Source: Bimuria novae-zelandiae CBS 107.79
Taxonomy: Eukaryota > Ascomycota > Dothideomycetes > Pleosporales > Didymosphaeriaceae
Length of the DNA: 64,000 bases
Reading direction: 5' to 3'
Assembly: GCA_010015655.1 (NCBI GenBank)
Contig: ML976663.1
Span: 339,617-403,616, forward strand
Under the pieces are notes generated by a model. That model was not told the DNA's origin. It searched no databases and saw nothing but the letters and a program-made list of their open reading frames with translations. Positions 10,728-20,533 of the stretch are shown piece by piece. The translations under genes were made by a program, and so were the position numbers. Position 1 is the stretch's first letter; every line of letters begins with the position of its first letter.

Positions 10728-12347
10728 CTATAATCTCTGGGTACACTGAGTCCTTCTATGGCCTTGCTTATGGCAGTTGCTGCATGTAGGTGGTGCTCGT
10801 GATCGTCCTGCACGGTCCTCCTGCTCTACCTGCTGGAGCACCCTTTCAGCCTCTGCAGCCAGCCTTCGACCTTCCTTAGCCTGTAGAGCCCCTCCAGAGG
10901 CAATATACTGCCTACGCCTCTTCTGTCTTTGTCTACGACGTTGATTGGTAGACTGTAGTTTCCTAATATCTTCTGCTAGGAGAGTTACTGTATTTATAGC
11001 ATGCTGATAGCTCTTAACTAGCTGCCTGAGCATCTGGTGTGTAGGGCTTTAAGACGGTCGTTGTAAACGATCACGTATAAGCCTAGCCTGCTGCTCAACC
11101 TGAGTAGTAGTGTGAGGCGTCTCAGCTGTCCATGCTGGCTCAGCGCCCGTCTGTAGTGGTGACGGTGTCCTGACTACAGTCAGGCATGAGAGGACCCGAT
11201 CAGGACAGGTAGGCACCAGCCCTGTCGCTTGAAAGCCAGTCTTGATGTTCTGCTCTGTAAAAACAGCCCTACGTACACGTGGGTAGATTGACAGGAACTC
11301 TTCCTTGTCTACATGATAGACACGCTGTCTGGCCAGCTCAGTCACTTCATGTCCGTACGCTGTCTTGAGAGGTGAGAAACAGCCGACATCTAAAGGCTGT
11401 AGGAGGTGGCTCGTATGGGCAGGCATACACAGGCTGATGATCCTGTGTGTCCTACAGTATTGATCGAACTCAGGGGTAGCATGGCTGCTATGACCGTCTA
11501 GAATAAGCAGCCGCCAGGTGCCGACTGTACGAGACTCTGTATGCCGAGTGAAGTGCTCTAGCCAGGTAAGCCCTAGGCTATCTGTCGTCCAGCCATTGTC
11601 GCTGACAGCCAGTACCCAGCCAGCAGGTAGGTCAGTATACCAGCTAGCCTGGTGGAGCTTGCCAGGTAGGATGATGAGGGGTGGTATAGACCACCTAGCT
11701 GCGCAGATGGCTTCAATCGTCGTAACGTAGTCTTAATTGCCTGGCTGTATGTGTATAGCCCTGCCTATAGTGTCTGAGCTAGTGACTACTCTAGACGTAG
11801 AGGCGACCCCCATTAGGAAGCCTGTCTCGTTAAAGTTGTAGGTGTCTATATCCTGTATGCCGTATGTCTGTCGCGTCTCCTCCACAAGCTTGTACTAGGC
11901 AGAGATCTTAACAGGATCCTCACAGAGCGCGCGCTGACTGTGGAAGCTCCTAGTCCACTTGGTCTGTAGCTCTGGCTGAGCCTTGATGAAGCGTGATACC
12001 CAGTTCTTACCCACTGGCTGTGGGGCAGGGATCTGGCCGCGCGCAGCGAGTAGATGGTCGGCCATCCTACGTACGTCGATGATGTAAGGTGGAAATCCAC
12101 GTCGGTTGAGGTCTAGTATCCACTCTACTAGAGCCTGCTCCTCTGTAGGATGTAGCTTTCGTTTCTGGGAGTTAGCAACGGCCCGAGGTAGGTGACCGTT
12201 GACACGTCGACGTAGGGTAGATCGATCGATATCATAGAGCCTTGCAGCGTTTCGGTAGCTAGAAACCTGTCTTATCTGAATCGCATGGGTCGATAGAGCT
12301 AGCCTGGCTTCCTTTTCAAGCTGGCGGGTGCGTTGTGTGGTGGGCAT
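10728..12347 (-). pseudogene. Fot1-like transposase, dead by RIP-type mutations
   Basis: One minus-strand frame runs from ATG at 12347 to a stop at 10728 (540 codons), interrupted by TAG at 11895-11897, TAA at 11733-11735 and TAA at 11049-11051. Domains in order: an N-terminal helix-turn-helix (psq/CENP-B type, around YDIDRSTLRRRVNG), a DDE domain, and a C-terminal Arg-rich segment with a CCHC zinc knuckle (CSNCHKQGHRRTQC). The DDE domain retains VSDNGWT, LLILDGHSSH and HTSHLLQPLDVGCF. The first catalytic Asp (normally in an NFDETGF-like motif) is now Asn (NFNETGF, codon 11829-11831). All three stops and the Asp-to-Asn change can arise by CpA-to-TpA or TpG-to-TpA. Length matches the about 540 residues of Fot1 transposase. 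Confidence 0.88.
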
Positions 12348-12378
12348 CGTGGGTGTTGTGTAGAGACGCGTCGCGATC

Positions 12379-12446
12379 TTGGTGGGGTGGCTCAGTGACT
12401 GGTGTGGCTCAATGACTGGTGAAACACGTTATTTCGCAAACGACTG
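12379..12446 (-). repeat. Right TIR of Fot1-like element
   Basis: Perfect inverted copy of the left TIR, ending CGACTG and followed by the TA target duplication. Confidence 0.92.
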
Positions 12447-12643
12447 TAAGCGTGTTCGCACCCGCGCTAACAAACCCCGACTTCAAATCCTACAATACAC
12501 TAACGCGAATGTTCCTCTTTCTAGGATCGTTTTCCCCGCGATACTTTCGGATTTTGCGTCAACACAAGTGACATGTGCCTCGTGATCTGGGGAACTGGGG
12601 AAATGATGGGACGCACTCAGCGGGGATTAATCTCATGCCCTAG

Positions 12644-13369
12644 GCGACCAACCCTAACGTGACGGCTATCCTCGCCGCTCACCTGCCAGGCCAAGAAGCG
12701 GGAAATGCCATCGTCGATGTGCTATGGGGAGATGTCGATCCTTCGGGGCGCCTCCCGTATACTATCGCCCACCGCGCGAGCGACTACGGGCCTGGCGTTG
12801 TTAATCTCACCGATGCCGAAGTCACCTCGCCCATGGCGTGGCAAGCCGACTTCGATGAGGGCCTCACGATAGATTACCGCCATTTCGACGCAGCAGGAAT
12901 CGAGCCACTGTATGCATTCGGGTACGGTATGGCGTATACCGACTTCAGCCTCATACATACATTGCGGTTAGAGACGCAGTTTCCGAACGGAACGCTGGCA
13001 GCCAGGCCACAAGCACAGAGGGAAAGCTCACCTGGCGGCAACCCAGAACTTTGGGAGCCTGTTCTGCAGATTGCAGCCGAAGTCGCGAACACGGGGACGC
13101 GGGCTGGAGCAGCGGTCCCGCAACTATACGTTTCGTTTCCGCCAGATAGCATGCCCAAGGGGACGCCCTCGCGGGTTTTGCGCGGCTTTGAAAAAATGTG
13201 GTTGGAGCCGGGAGAGAAGCGGAAGATTACTTTTGAGATGGCGCGGCGGGATGTTAGTTACTGGGATAGTGGGCTCCAGGACTGGGTCGTTCCTTCTGGG
13301 GCTTTCACGTTCTATGTTGGGTTCAGCTCTAGAGAGATCGTGGCTTCGACTGTGATCTCTCTGAGGTGA
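12644..13369 (+). pseudogene. C-terminal relic of a GH3 beta-glucosidase
   Basis: An open frame of about 240 codons matches the C-terminal half of fungal GH3 beta-glucosidases. The conserved NPNVTAIL..LPGQEAGNA and VLWGDVDPSGRLPYTIA motifs are followed by the YAFGYGMAYTDF segment and a fibronectin III-like domain (RVLRGFEKMWLEPGEKR). In-frame stops lie just upstream (TAG at 12641-12643). The N-terminal TIM-barrel with the nucleophile Asp and the rest of the middle domain are absent. There is no ATG at the beginning; a GTG at 12659 is only a Val codon of the NPNVT motif. The 5' part is not on the other side of the transposon, so the loss is not a simple insertion. It cannot encode an active enzyme. 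Confidence 0.82.
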
Positions 13370-13655
13370 GTCGGGATGGGATTTCTACTCAAGTGTAGAA
13401 ATGCGATAAAGTGTGGTCCTCGTAAATGCTCCAAGTCAAAGTCAATCAGCTTAGCTCGGATGTGTACACCCTGGCTATGCAACAATCCGCATTCATAAAA
13501 ATTATTGTACGAATAGAGGATGGCGATACATACGCCGCACCTCATCATCGACACGCAAGCTATGCAACGCTCCGGGGATGCGCAACCTTTACCCAACACC
13601 CAACTCCATCCATGAACCGTACCCTCATAACCTCACCCGCTCACCCAGCACCTCC

Positions 13656-16600
13656 TCAGCGCCGCCCATAAACACTATGCTCCACCCGCTCTTTCCTAAA
13701 CCCCAAACTCCCCTTCTTCCTCCGTGTCTCCGTGCTCTCGCCAACCTCATTCCCACCACCCCGCTCCTCCAGTACCCTCGTCTTCGCGAAGATGCCATGG
13801 TCCTCCGCGTCGTCCACGTGTCGCTGGTCGTACTCGGCGTCGCGTTTGAACAGGGCGAGAATGTCTTGCATACTAAGCTTGCCAACCGCCTTGCCGCCTT
13901 CGATAGCCGCCTGCGCGAGTTTGCGCTTCGCCTCTTGCAGCGCGAGGATGCGCTCTTCGACGGAGTTGTGGATGGAGAGGCGGTACACAGTTACGTCGAC
14001 GGTTTGGTTGAGGCGGTGGACACGGTCGATGGCTTGCTCTTCTACAAACTATTCTACTGTTAGCGTCGCACTTACGTGGGAAAGAAGTGAGTAGGGGTTA
14101 CTTACCGGGTTCCAGAAGGGCTCCATGATGACGACGCGGCTCGCGGCTGTGAGGTTCAGACCCAAGCTTCCGCATTTGAGTGAGCAGATGAGGACGCGGC
14201 AGCGCTTGTCGTTGCGCAGCTTGGCGAGGCTGGCTTCGCGGTGGTCGTTGCGCATTTTGCCGTCGTAGCGCGTGAAATTGAAGCCTCCACGGCGGAGGAA
14301 CGGCTCGATGAGGTCGAGCATCGAGGTGAATTGCGAGAAGACGATGACCTTGTGCTCCGGAGTCTCTTTCTCCAAGATAGTAAGAAGCTGTCGGATCTTG
14401 GTAGAAGGTGTGAGGTCTGATGCGTTGTACTCAATGTCAGAGTTTTCGGTGTCGGAGTCCTCTTCTGAGTCTGCATCGGACCCAGAATCCTCAGATGAGG
14501 AAACGCTGCCCGAAGATTCATCGTCATCTGAGTCGAGACTGATGACTTGTGCTGGTTTGGACGGCTTCTTCGAGTGCGGCTTGCGGACGACGGGGCCATC
14601 GTCCTCGTCGTCCGTGTCGTGAACAATGAAAGATCCTACAGAATGATCATCCTCGTCGCCAGAGCCAGTAGCATGTGAATCGACAGAAGCGAGTGTATCT
14701 CCGCCGCCCTCTGCATTCTCGTCGTCAGTCCCACCAGCCTTGCCCAGATCGGTCGGACCTTGTTCGTCTTCGCCCACCAGCCATTCGCCACCAGCCGCAT
14801 CCTCATCGTCACTGTCTACAATGACACGACGTTGTCGCGAAGCTTTCGGAACCTTCGGTGCCTCGTCTTCATCTTCTGACTCCACAGGCAGGCGCTTCTT
14901 CTTCTCTTTTCGCTCTTTGTGCTTGTGCTTGCGGATCTTCTTTTGCTTCTTTGTCTGCTTCACAGACGCGTTCAAGTCAGCCTCGCATTCATTGCATCGG
15001 ATAGCTCCAGAAGCAGCATTGTCGCTGTTCAGCTTGTTCTGGCAGATGTCGCAGCGCTTCGTCTCAACAGTGAGGCCTCCAAGAAGGTCCGCCAGATCGT
15101 CGGCGTCTGTCTCTTTTGATGCTTTGCGTGGTGTCTGCAGGCCGCCTTGAGAGCCTGATTTTTGACCCGTGGTCAGGGCATCGCTATCTTCCTTCATGTT
15201 GCTCTTGGTCAGGTTTGGGTGATTGCAAGCCTGCCGCAGCCGCAACAGCAGTACCAAAGCGCCAATGTAATCCTTCTTGTCGCCACCCATCATTTCCGCC
15301 AGACGCGACTCGGCACGGTCATTGAGGCGGTCGTAGAAAGATCGCTCTTTGGCAGTGAACTCGCCAATCACAGTCTCGATGTTGCGCGCCACGATCTGGA
15401 AGCCGCCCTTCTTCTCCTCGCCTTCGGCTGCCTTGCCGCCGAAGTTGAGAGCCCCGTCCTTCTTAAGCACGTCCTTAGTTCGTCGCTTCATGAAAGCTTT
15501 AAGGAAGATTTGCAATCGCCTCATGGCAAGGTTACCGCGACCGTTCTTCATCGGACCGGTGATGGCGTCTTTCCAGCTAGAAAGATCACAGTAGGGCTGG
15601 ATGCGGAGGAACCTAATCAAACTCTGGAGCTCATCTAAGTTGTTCTGCATAGGCGTTCCGGTGAGACACCATCGGTAGTGCGATCGAATATCGTAGCAAG
15701 CTTTGGTCATTTTGGCGTTGCGGTTCTTGATTGTGTGCGCCTCGTCCAGCATGACACGATACCAGTGAACACCGAAACAACCCTTTTGAATGCCGTTGGG
15801 CGCGTCGCTGCTTCCATGCTCTGAAGCAAGAACCTGGTAGGTAGTGATGACGACGTCGTAGGTCTTCAATTTGTCGACGGACTTGGTGCGACTAGGTCCA
15901 TGGTGCACAAGCACCTTAAGGCTGTGCGACTTGGAGACTTTATCGTTAATCTCAGCCTCCCACTGCTTGATGAGTGCTAGGGGTGCAACGATCAGCGTGC
16001 CTTTTCCGACGGTCGGAAGTATCTTGTTCTTCTTGTTCTCGGGCTCGGAGTCCTTCTCCGGGCGGGGATTGGAAAGAATGACAGCGATAGACTGCACGGT
16101 CTTTCCAAGACCCATGTCGTCTGCGAGTATACCTCCCTTGGGTAGCTTCGCGCGCTTGTTGTGCGCGCCCGTCTCCTTCTCGATCATCCATGCAACGCCT
16201 TCGACTTGATGTGGTAACAGCTTCACTTTCATGCCATCGACGGTGCCATCATCAACATCCTCGTCTTCTTCCTCCTCGGCAGGTGTCGTCTCTGCCTCCT
16301 TCACGTCGAGCGCCGCTAGACGTTCCGCCAAAGATTTTCCAGCATCAGCTTCTGCCTGCTGCTTCTTTTTCTTGCGTCCTCGGGTTCGAGGGATATTCTC
16401 CTCGTCCAACGCACCTTCGAGTAACGCTTTGATGTTCTCGTTCGCTTGGTTCGAATCGACCATAGCGAAGATATCCGGTGCACCAAATTGTCCTCGCTCA
16501 GCCTGAATCGCGGCATCCGGGTCGAAGTCATCTTCGTCGTCACTTCCCGTCCGCTTTGGCATCACGTCATCCAGGATAATCGTCTTCCTTGATTCAAGGG

Positions 16601-17438
16601 AGAATACACCTTGGTTCCTATTAACGGGTTGGAATCCATTAGCATGGTCCATGGATGAATAAGCAGGACGTGGTGGCGCATGTATGGTCCGGTGCTGTGA
16701 TTTCACGGGCTGGGGAACAGGAGCGCCTTGGTGGGAGGACCGGGCCTGGAAGTGGGACGGATGAATCTCAAAGATGTCGGAATCGTTAGACGAAGCATTG
16801 CTATACCGTGAACTCAGTTGGCTGGGGGCGGGCTTCATAGGTTGTGAAGGTGCTGTCGGGCGGTGGATCGCGATGGGCTTGTGGTCGCGGTGGTGTTCTG
16901 GCCTGCTCTGGCCCGGTAAAGGCTGATTGAAGACCGGAGGAGGCTTGTGCTTCTGCGCATGCGCAATGTCCTTGAGCGGGCTCTGCATCACGCTGGGTCT
17001 CCCAAACTGGGGCGCCGCCTTCGGGGGCGTGTCTAGGAGGCTGATGGAGTTCTCAGCATCTTGTGAGGGCTTTGGCGCTAGCGCAAAGGCACGCGGATGC
17101 CCGCCGGGTGGTTCCCTCTCTCTAACCATGCTACCAGCTCCCTTCGTTCTGTGTGTGTTGTGCGTCGTTGCGTGGATCGGACTCGATGCGGGTGGGATGC
17201 GTTGTTCGTCGAATAGCGAGCTGGAATTGCCTAGGTGTGAGAGTTCCGAGTGGTTTAGAGACGAGTAGCCGGTGACGTCGCTGTCGCCGTCTGATAAATA
17301 CGAATTCTCTTCGTTGCCGGGTGAAGGTGCTTGGACGGGTTTCCTGCCTTGCTTGTTGTTGAAGCTCGGCTTCTGGGGCGATAACAAAGTATCAACCGGA
17401 CGAAAGGGCGCGCGCTGTTTCTCGGGACTGTGGCTCAT
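13656..17438 (-). CDS. SNF2-family DNA-dependent ATPase/helicase (Rad5/Rad16/Uls1-like group)
   Basis: Exons are 17438-14106 and 14048-13656; the 57-bp intron (GTAAGT...AATAG) is in phase 0, giving 1241 residues. Splicing joins EPFWNP to FVEEQAIDRVHRLNQ, completing helicase motif VI. The N-terminal 400 residues are disordered. Helicase N lobe: Walker A DDMGLGKT near 441-448, LDEAH near 564-568, TGTPMQNN near 593-600. A long insertion contains a CxxC...CxxC zinc-binding segment (CDICQ...CNECE, near 800) and very acidic/Ser-rich stretches with DSDDE repeats. The C lobe begins around KVIVFSQFTSMLDLI. A canonical RING (as in Rad5/Rad16) or HIRAN domain is not visible. Such ATPases act in DNA repair or in clearing SUMOylated proteins from chromatin. 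Paired ACGCGT boxes lie about 180 bp upstream. Confidence 0.9.
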
Positions 17439-17946
17439 GGGCTTCTCTCCGTGACATAATCAGCAACTCAACTCGTGTACATTCGTTGGAATAACTTACG
17501 GGCCTCGTGTCTTGTGCAAGGAGGGGTCCCGCCGTTCGGACTAATGGCGGTTTACACTGTTTCGGTGCGGCCATCGTCGCCCCTAGCAACCACTAACCCA
17601 AATCGGGACATGACGCGTGACGCGTCCACGTGTCGCGAAATTGCGGCCACGCGCTATCACGGGCTTCCTTCGGCTGGAGTGACACCAGATCAGTTTCAGT
17701 TACACAATGTCAACTTCGGAGTCATGTTTTCACACTTCTAGCGGAGCCACAGCAGTGTAAAGTGAGCACATCGCAGCCCGTAATGAGAGACACAACCCAC
17801 ACGATACTAGTGGACTAACGCAGGACACGTTAACAAGACACTACTGTACTACCTATGGTACTATCGTGCTGCGAGCCAAGTCACCCCAGAACATGATTCC
17901 CTAAACTCACCAAGAGTCTACCACGCACGCTTGTATCCCCCAATGT
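17439..17946. other. SNF2 helicase promoter region
   Basis: About 500 bp between the SNF2 helicase start and the 3' end of the bZIP pseudogene (both minus strand). Contains the paired MCB-like boxes listed separately; no gene seen. Confidence 0.5.
17613..17625. promoter_or_regulatory. Paired MCB-type boxes (ACGCGT x2)
   Basis: ACGCGT occurs at 17613-17618 and 17620-17625, 7 bp apart, about 175-187 bp upstream of the SNF2 helicase start. In yeasts ACGCGT is the binding site of MBF (Mbp1-Swi6), which drives G1/S transcription of replication and repair genes. The site function is inferred from motif and context. Confidence 0.45.
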
Positions 17947-19260
17947 TCAATACATCTTAATCAACGGCGCCAAACCCCTCTCCGTCCTCCGATTCGTAAT
18001 CCCAATAATCTTCCCGTCAAGGCACCACCACCAGTTCTTATAAAACACCCCTCCAACCTCCCAAGCCTCCTCTGCCAACTCATTATTCGAATCCTATCCG
18101 ACGAGGTTCCCATGTATCCGTACACCGTCCCAAGTGTCGTCTAGATCCGTTATCAGCCGCATGATCGCTTTTGCTGTGCCTTCCCCATCCTCGTCTTGCG
18201 CGATCGGTGGCCGAAATGAGGAGGGGAGCGAGAATATGCAAACGAGCTTCTCACGGGCGGACGGCCATGGGAGGGCGTCGAGGAAAGGGTGATGTGGGAT
18301 AGTTATCTGCGCGGCAGTGGGGTGGCCCAGGTGGGAGCGTGTGCAGGTATTACGGGTCCCTTTGAAGGGGTGAGCATGTTCTTGCATAAGTTCCTGTTTA
18401 GAATTGTGACCCTACAAGGCTTTGCTCATAATGTCGAGCCTAGTCGCTATAGTGGTGAAGGCTCGAATGGTCGTTAAGATTGGCACTTCAAGCAAGCGCC
18501 CGTCCAGACTCAGTGTGCATGTGTTCGAGGATGATGAAGGCGAAGGGCCAGATGTCAGTCGTGGGGTGTTTCCTCTGCTTCTCGAAGTGAGACTACTTGA
18601 TGCTGGAAGGCCAAAGCCTGACCAACGTTAATAGATGGGTCTAAGTGGAAGGTCGATGAACTTACTGATGTCTTCAAGCAACTGCATGTCGAACGTCTCC
18701 TGGTCAAAGCCATCCAGAAGGGAAATACTGGTTTCCTCTTGCGGTACAGTATCTCGGATGATTTCTTCTGTTGCTTCTGGTACGTCTAATGTGGACGCTG
18801 ATCCCAAATATATTGCTTGGGGTGGGTCTTCTATGGCCTCTGATTGGGTTCGGGCATTGGTAGGCTGGGTCTCATGGGCCGAGTCTGGCGTAGTTGCTGA
18901 TGCACTCGCAGGTGTAGACGCATCCTGGACTTCGGCTTCAAGTCTGAGCCAGGGTCCACGAAGTTAGCACAGAAACGAAGCAACGCCACTCTCATTTTCT
19001 TCCCCAACGGGCTCTGAAAATCACTATACCGATACAAGTTTCCTACAAACGGAAGAGCCACTTACTCAGCAAACTTCGCTTTCCTTCGCTCTCCTGAGAG
19101 GCCCAATCAGCGTTGTTTTCAAGGCCCACACCTTGCTTTCAAGAACACGACGACGGAACACATACGATATCTTCTGTGCGCCAAAACATTCAGTACCCGC
19201 TTCCTATCCGGATCGCCTAGTTCCGGCAGCTCTTTAGGCGTCTTAGTCTTCTTTTGCTTC
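17947..19260 (-). pseudogene. bZIP transcription factor with DUF3425 domain, two nonsense mutations
   Basis: Spliced by eye on the minus strand: exon A ending 19166, exon B 19093-19066, exon C 18943-18666, exon D 18617-17947. Introns are 72, 122 and 48 bp with GTATGT/GTAAGT starts and YAG ends, and all joins keep frame. Exons A and B form a fungal bZIP basic region (LGDPDRKRVLNVLAHRRYR then ERRKAKFAEL) leading into a short leucine zipper in exon C. Exon D carries the DUF3425 C-terminal domain (ITIPHHPFLDALPWPSAREK, WEVGGVFYKNWWW, ITNRRTERG). Exon D has in-frame TAG codons at 18412-18414 and 18094-18096; both can come from TGG or CAG by RIP-type transitions. No convincing start codon is in frame upstream of exon A, so the 5' end is approximate. 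Such factors often regulate accessory metabolism. Confidence 0.75.
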
Positions 19261-19899
19261 TCCACGCGATCTGCCACCAGGTTGGGCAAGAATTACGTTA
19301 TGTCCAGGGGCTAGCACGGGCAGAACAGAGTCTATATACATCGAAATGGAAATGTGGATGAGTTAGGACTTGACCGCCCACCGACCTTATACAGCGTTAT
19401 GTTGCCAAGCCATAACGTTATGCTGCTGGCACCTGGTGTCACTACAGTAGCCTCAGGGTGGTTAGCGAATAATCTTTAGGCTCAAACAGGAGTGCTAAGC
19501 GACGCAAATCGTGCCCGTGACGCGGGGAATGCGATTTCAACAGCAAAAGGAGGGCATGAACCGTACGCATCTTAGCTGGCGCTTGTTAGAAAAGCTCCAA
19601 GTATACGGTAGCGAAGGCCAAAATCCCGACTCCTTTTGTGAGAGGCTCTAGGGCTACATAACCTTGAGATGGATCGGCCGCCCACCAGCATTATGCTCCT
19701 CCAAAGCAAAGAACCCAGCTTTCTAACATTTGCGTGAGGTTTCCCGCGCTCATAACATATGCATACCCTATAAGAAGGTACTGAACGGCGTTCTCTGCCT
19801 AGATATCACCGGTGCCATCTCACCACCTCACTACTCGCACAACGCATCGACTAGCCCCTTCTATACCCACTTCCCATTCTCAATTCCAACAGCGACAAA
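19261..19899. other. Divergent intergenic region
   Basis: About 640 bp between the bZIP pseudogene and the DUF4267-like gene; no open frame with a recognisable domain. A pyrimidine-rich tract precedes the ATG at 19900. Confidence 0.4.
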
Positions 19900-20376
19900 A
19901 TGTCTCCCACCTCTTCCAAACCCACCTCTCCAAAGACCCCTCTACTCCCCTCCTCGCCCATCTTCCCCACTACCGATCTTCCTACCATCCCCCCTTCCTT
20001 TAAACTCTCTATTAACGCCCTTGCTATCGGCCGCTTTGCTTTTGGAATCTCCTCCCTCCTCGCCCCAGCCTTCGCGTTCGGTTTTTTCAAGTTCCCCGTC
20101 CCAGCCAACTTGACCGTGCTACCCCGCATGTTCGGTATCCGCGAGATCATGGTGAGGGAGGTGTTGTGGGCGGCGGAGAATAAGCGAGCGATGAGGAGGG
20201 CGCTGTGGATGATTTTGTGCGTTGATGCTGTGGATGCTGTTGGTGTGGGGTATGGGGTAAGTGAGCATGATCGATAGAGAGGTTGATGAGATGATGCTGA
20301 TGGGGGGATACTATAGTTTGCGAATGGGACGATTGGACGGTTGCCGGCAGTGTTGGTGGTTGGGGGGCGATGTTGA
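19900..20376 (+). CDS. Small DUF4267-like membrane protein, 3' end possibly frameshifted
   Basis: Exon 1 is 19900-20256 and exon 2 is 20317-20376; the 60-bp intron (GTAAGT...CTATAG) is in phase 0, giving 138 residues. A Pro/Ser-rich N-terminus is followed by a hydrophobic stretch (LAIGRFAFGISSLLAPAFAF), a conserved-looking FGIREIMVREVLWA segment, and a second hydrophobic stretch (ALWMILCVDAVDAVGVGYG). This arrangement resembles the DUF4267 family of small integral membrane proteins of unknown function. In the current frame the protein ends at TGA 20374-20376 just after a run of six G. Shifting one base there opens a frame with another hydrophobic segment (AMLSLAMGAWGMRG), as expected for the family. 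The gene may therefore carry a one-base indel, or the base calling of the G run may be wrong. Confidence 0.6.
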
Positions 20377-20533
20377 GCTTGGCGATGGGTGCGTGGGGGA
20401 TGAGAGGGTGTAGGGCGTGAAGGGCGTTTAGAGATTATTGGTTGTGTATGATATATGGGTCTGCCCCAAAGGCTGACGTTCTCCGACTTAGCATCCAACG
20501 ACTGTAAAGAGAGATAGTATGCCTAGCCATTTC

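Larger units (their letters stand above)
10586..12446 (-). mobile_element. Fot1/pogo-type DNA transposon, 1.86 kb, with long perfect TIRs
   Basis: Terminal inverted repeats at 10586-10653 and 12379-12446 are identical over 68 bp. They begin CAGTCGTTTGCGAAATAACG and are flanked on each side by TA (10584-10585 and 12447-12448), the target duplication expected for Tc1/mariner/pogo elements. Each TIR contains two tandem copies of a motif of the form CACCAGTCAxTGAGCCA. The interior encodes one transposase on the minus strand (separate entry). Size, TA target, DDE transposase and C-terminal zinc knuckle match fungal Fot1-like elements such as Molly. The element lies between the secreted-protein gene and the GH3 relic. 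Confidence 0.9.

Noticed and set aside
12659..12661. GTG as start of a 236-residue protein
   Set aside because: It is the Val codon of the conserved NPNVTAI motif inside a truncated GH3 gene.
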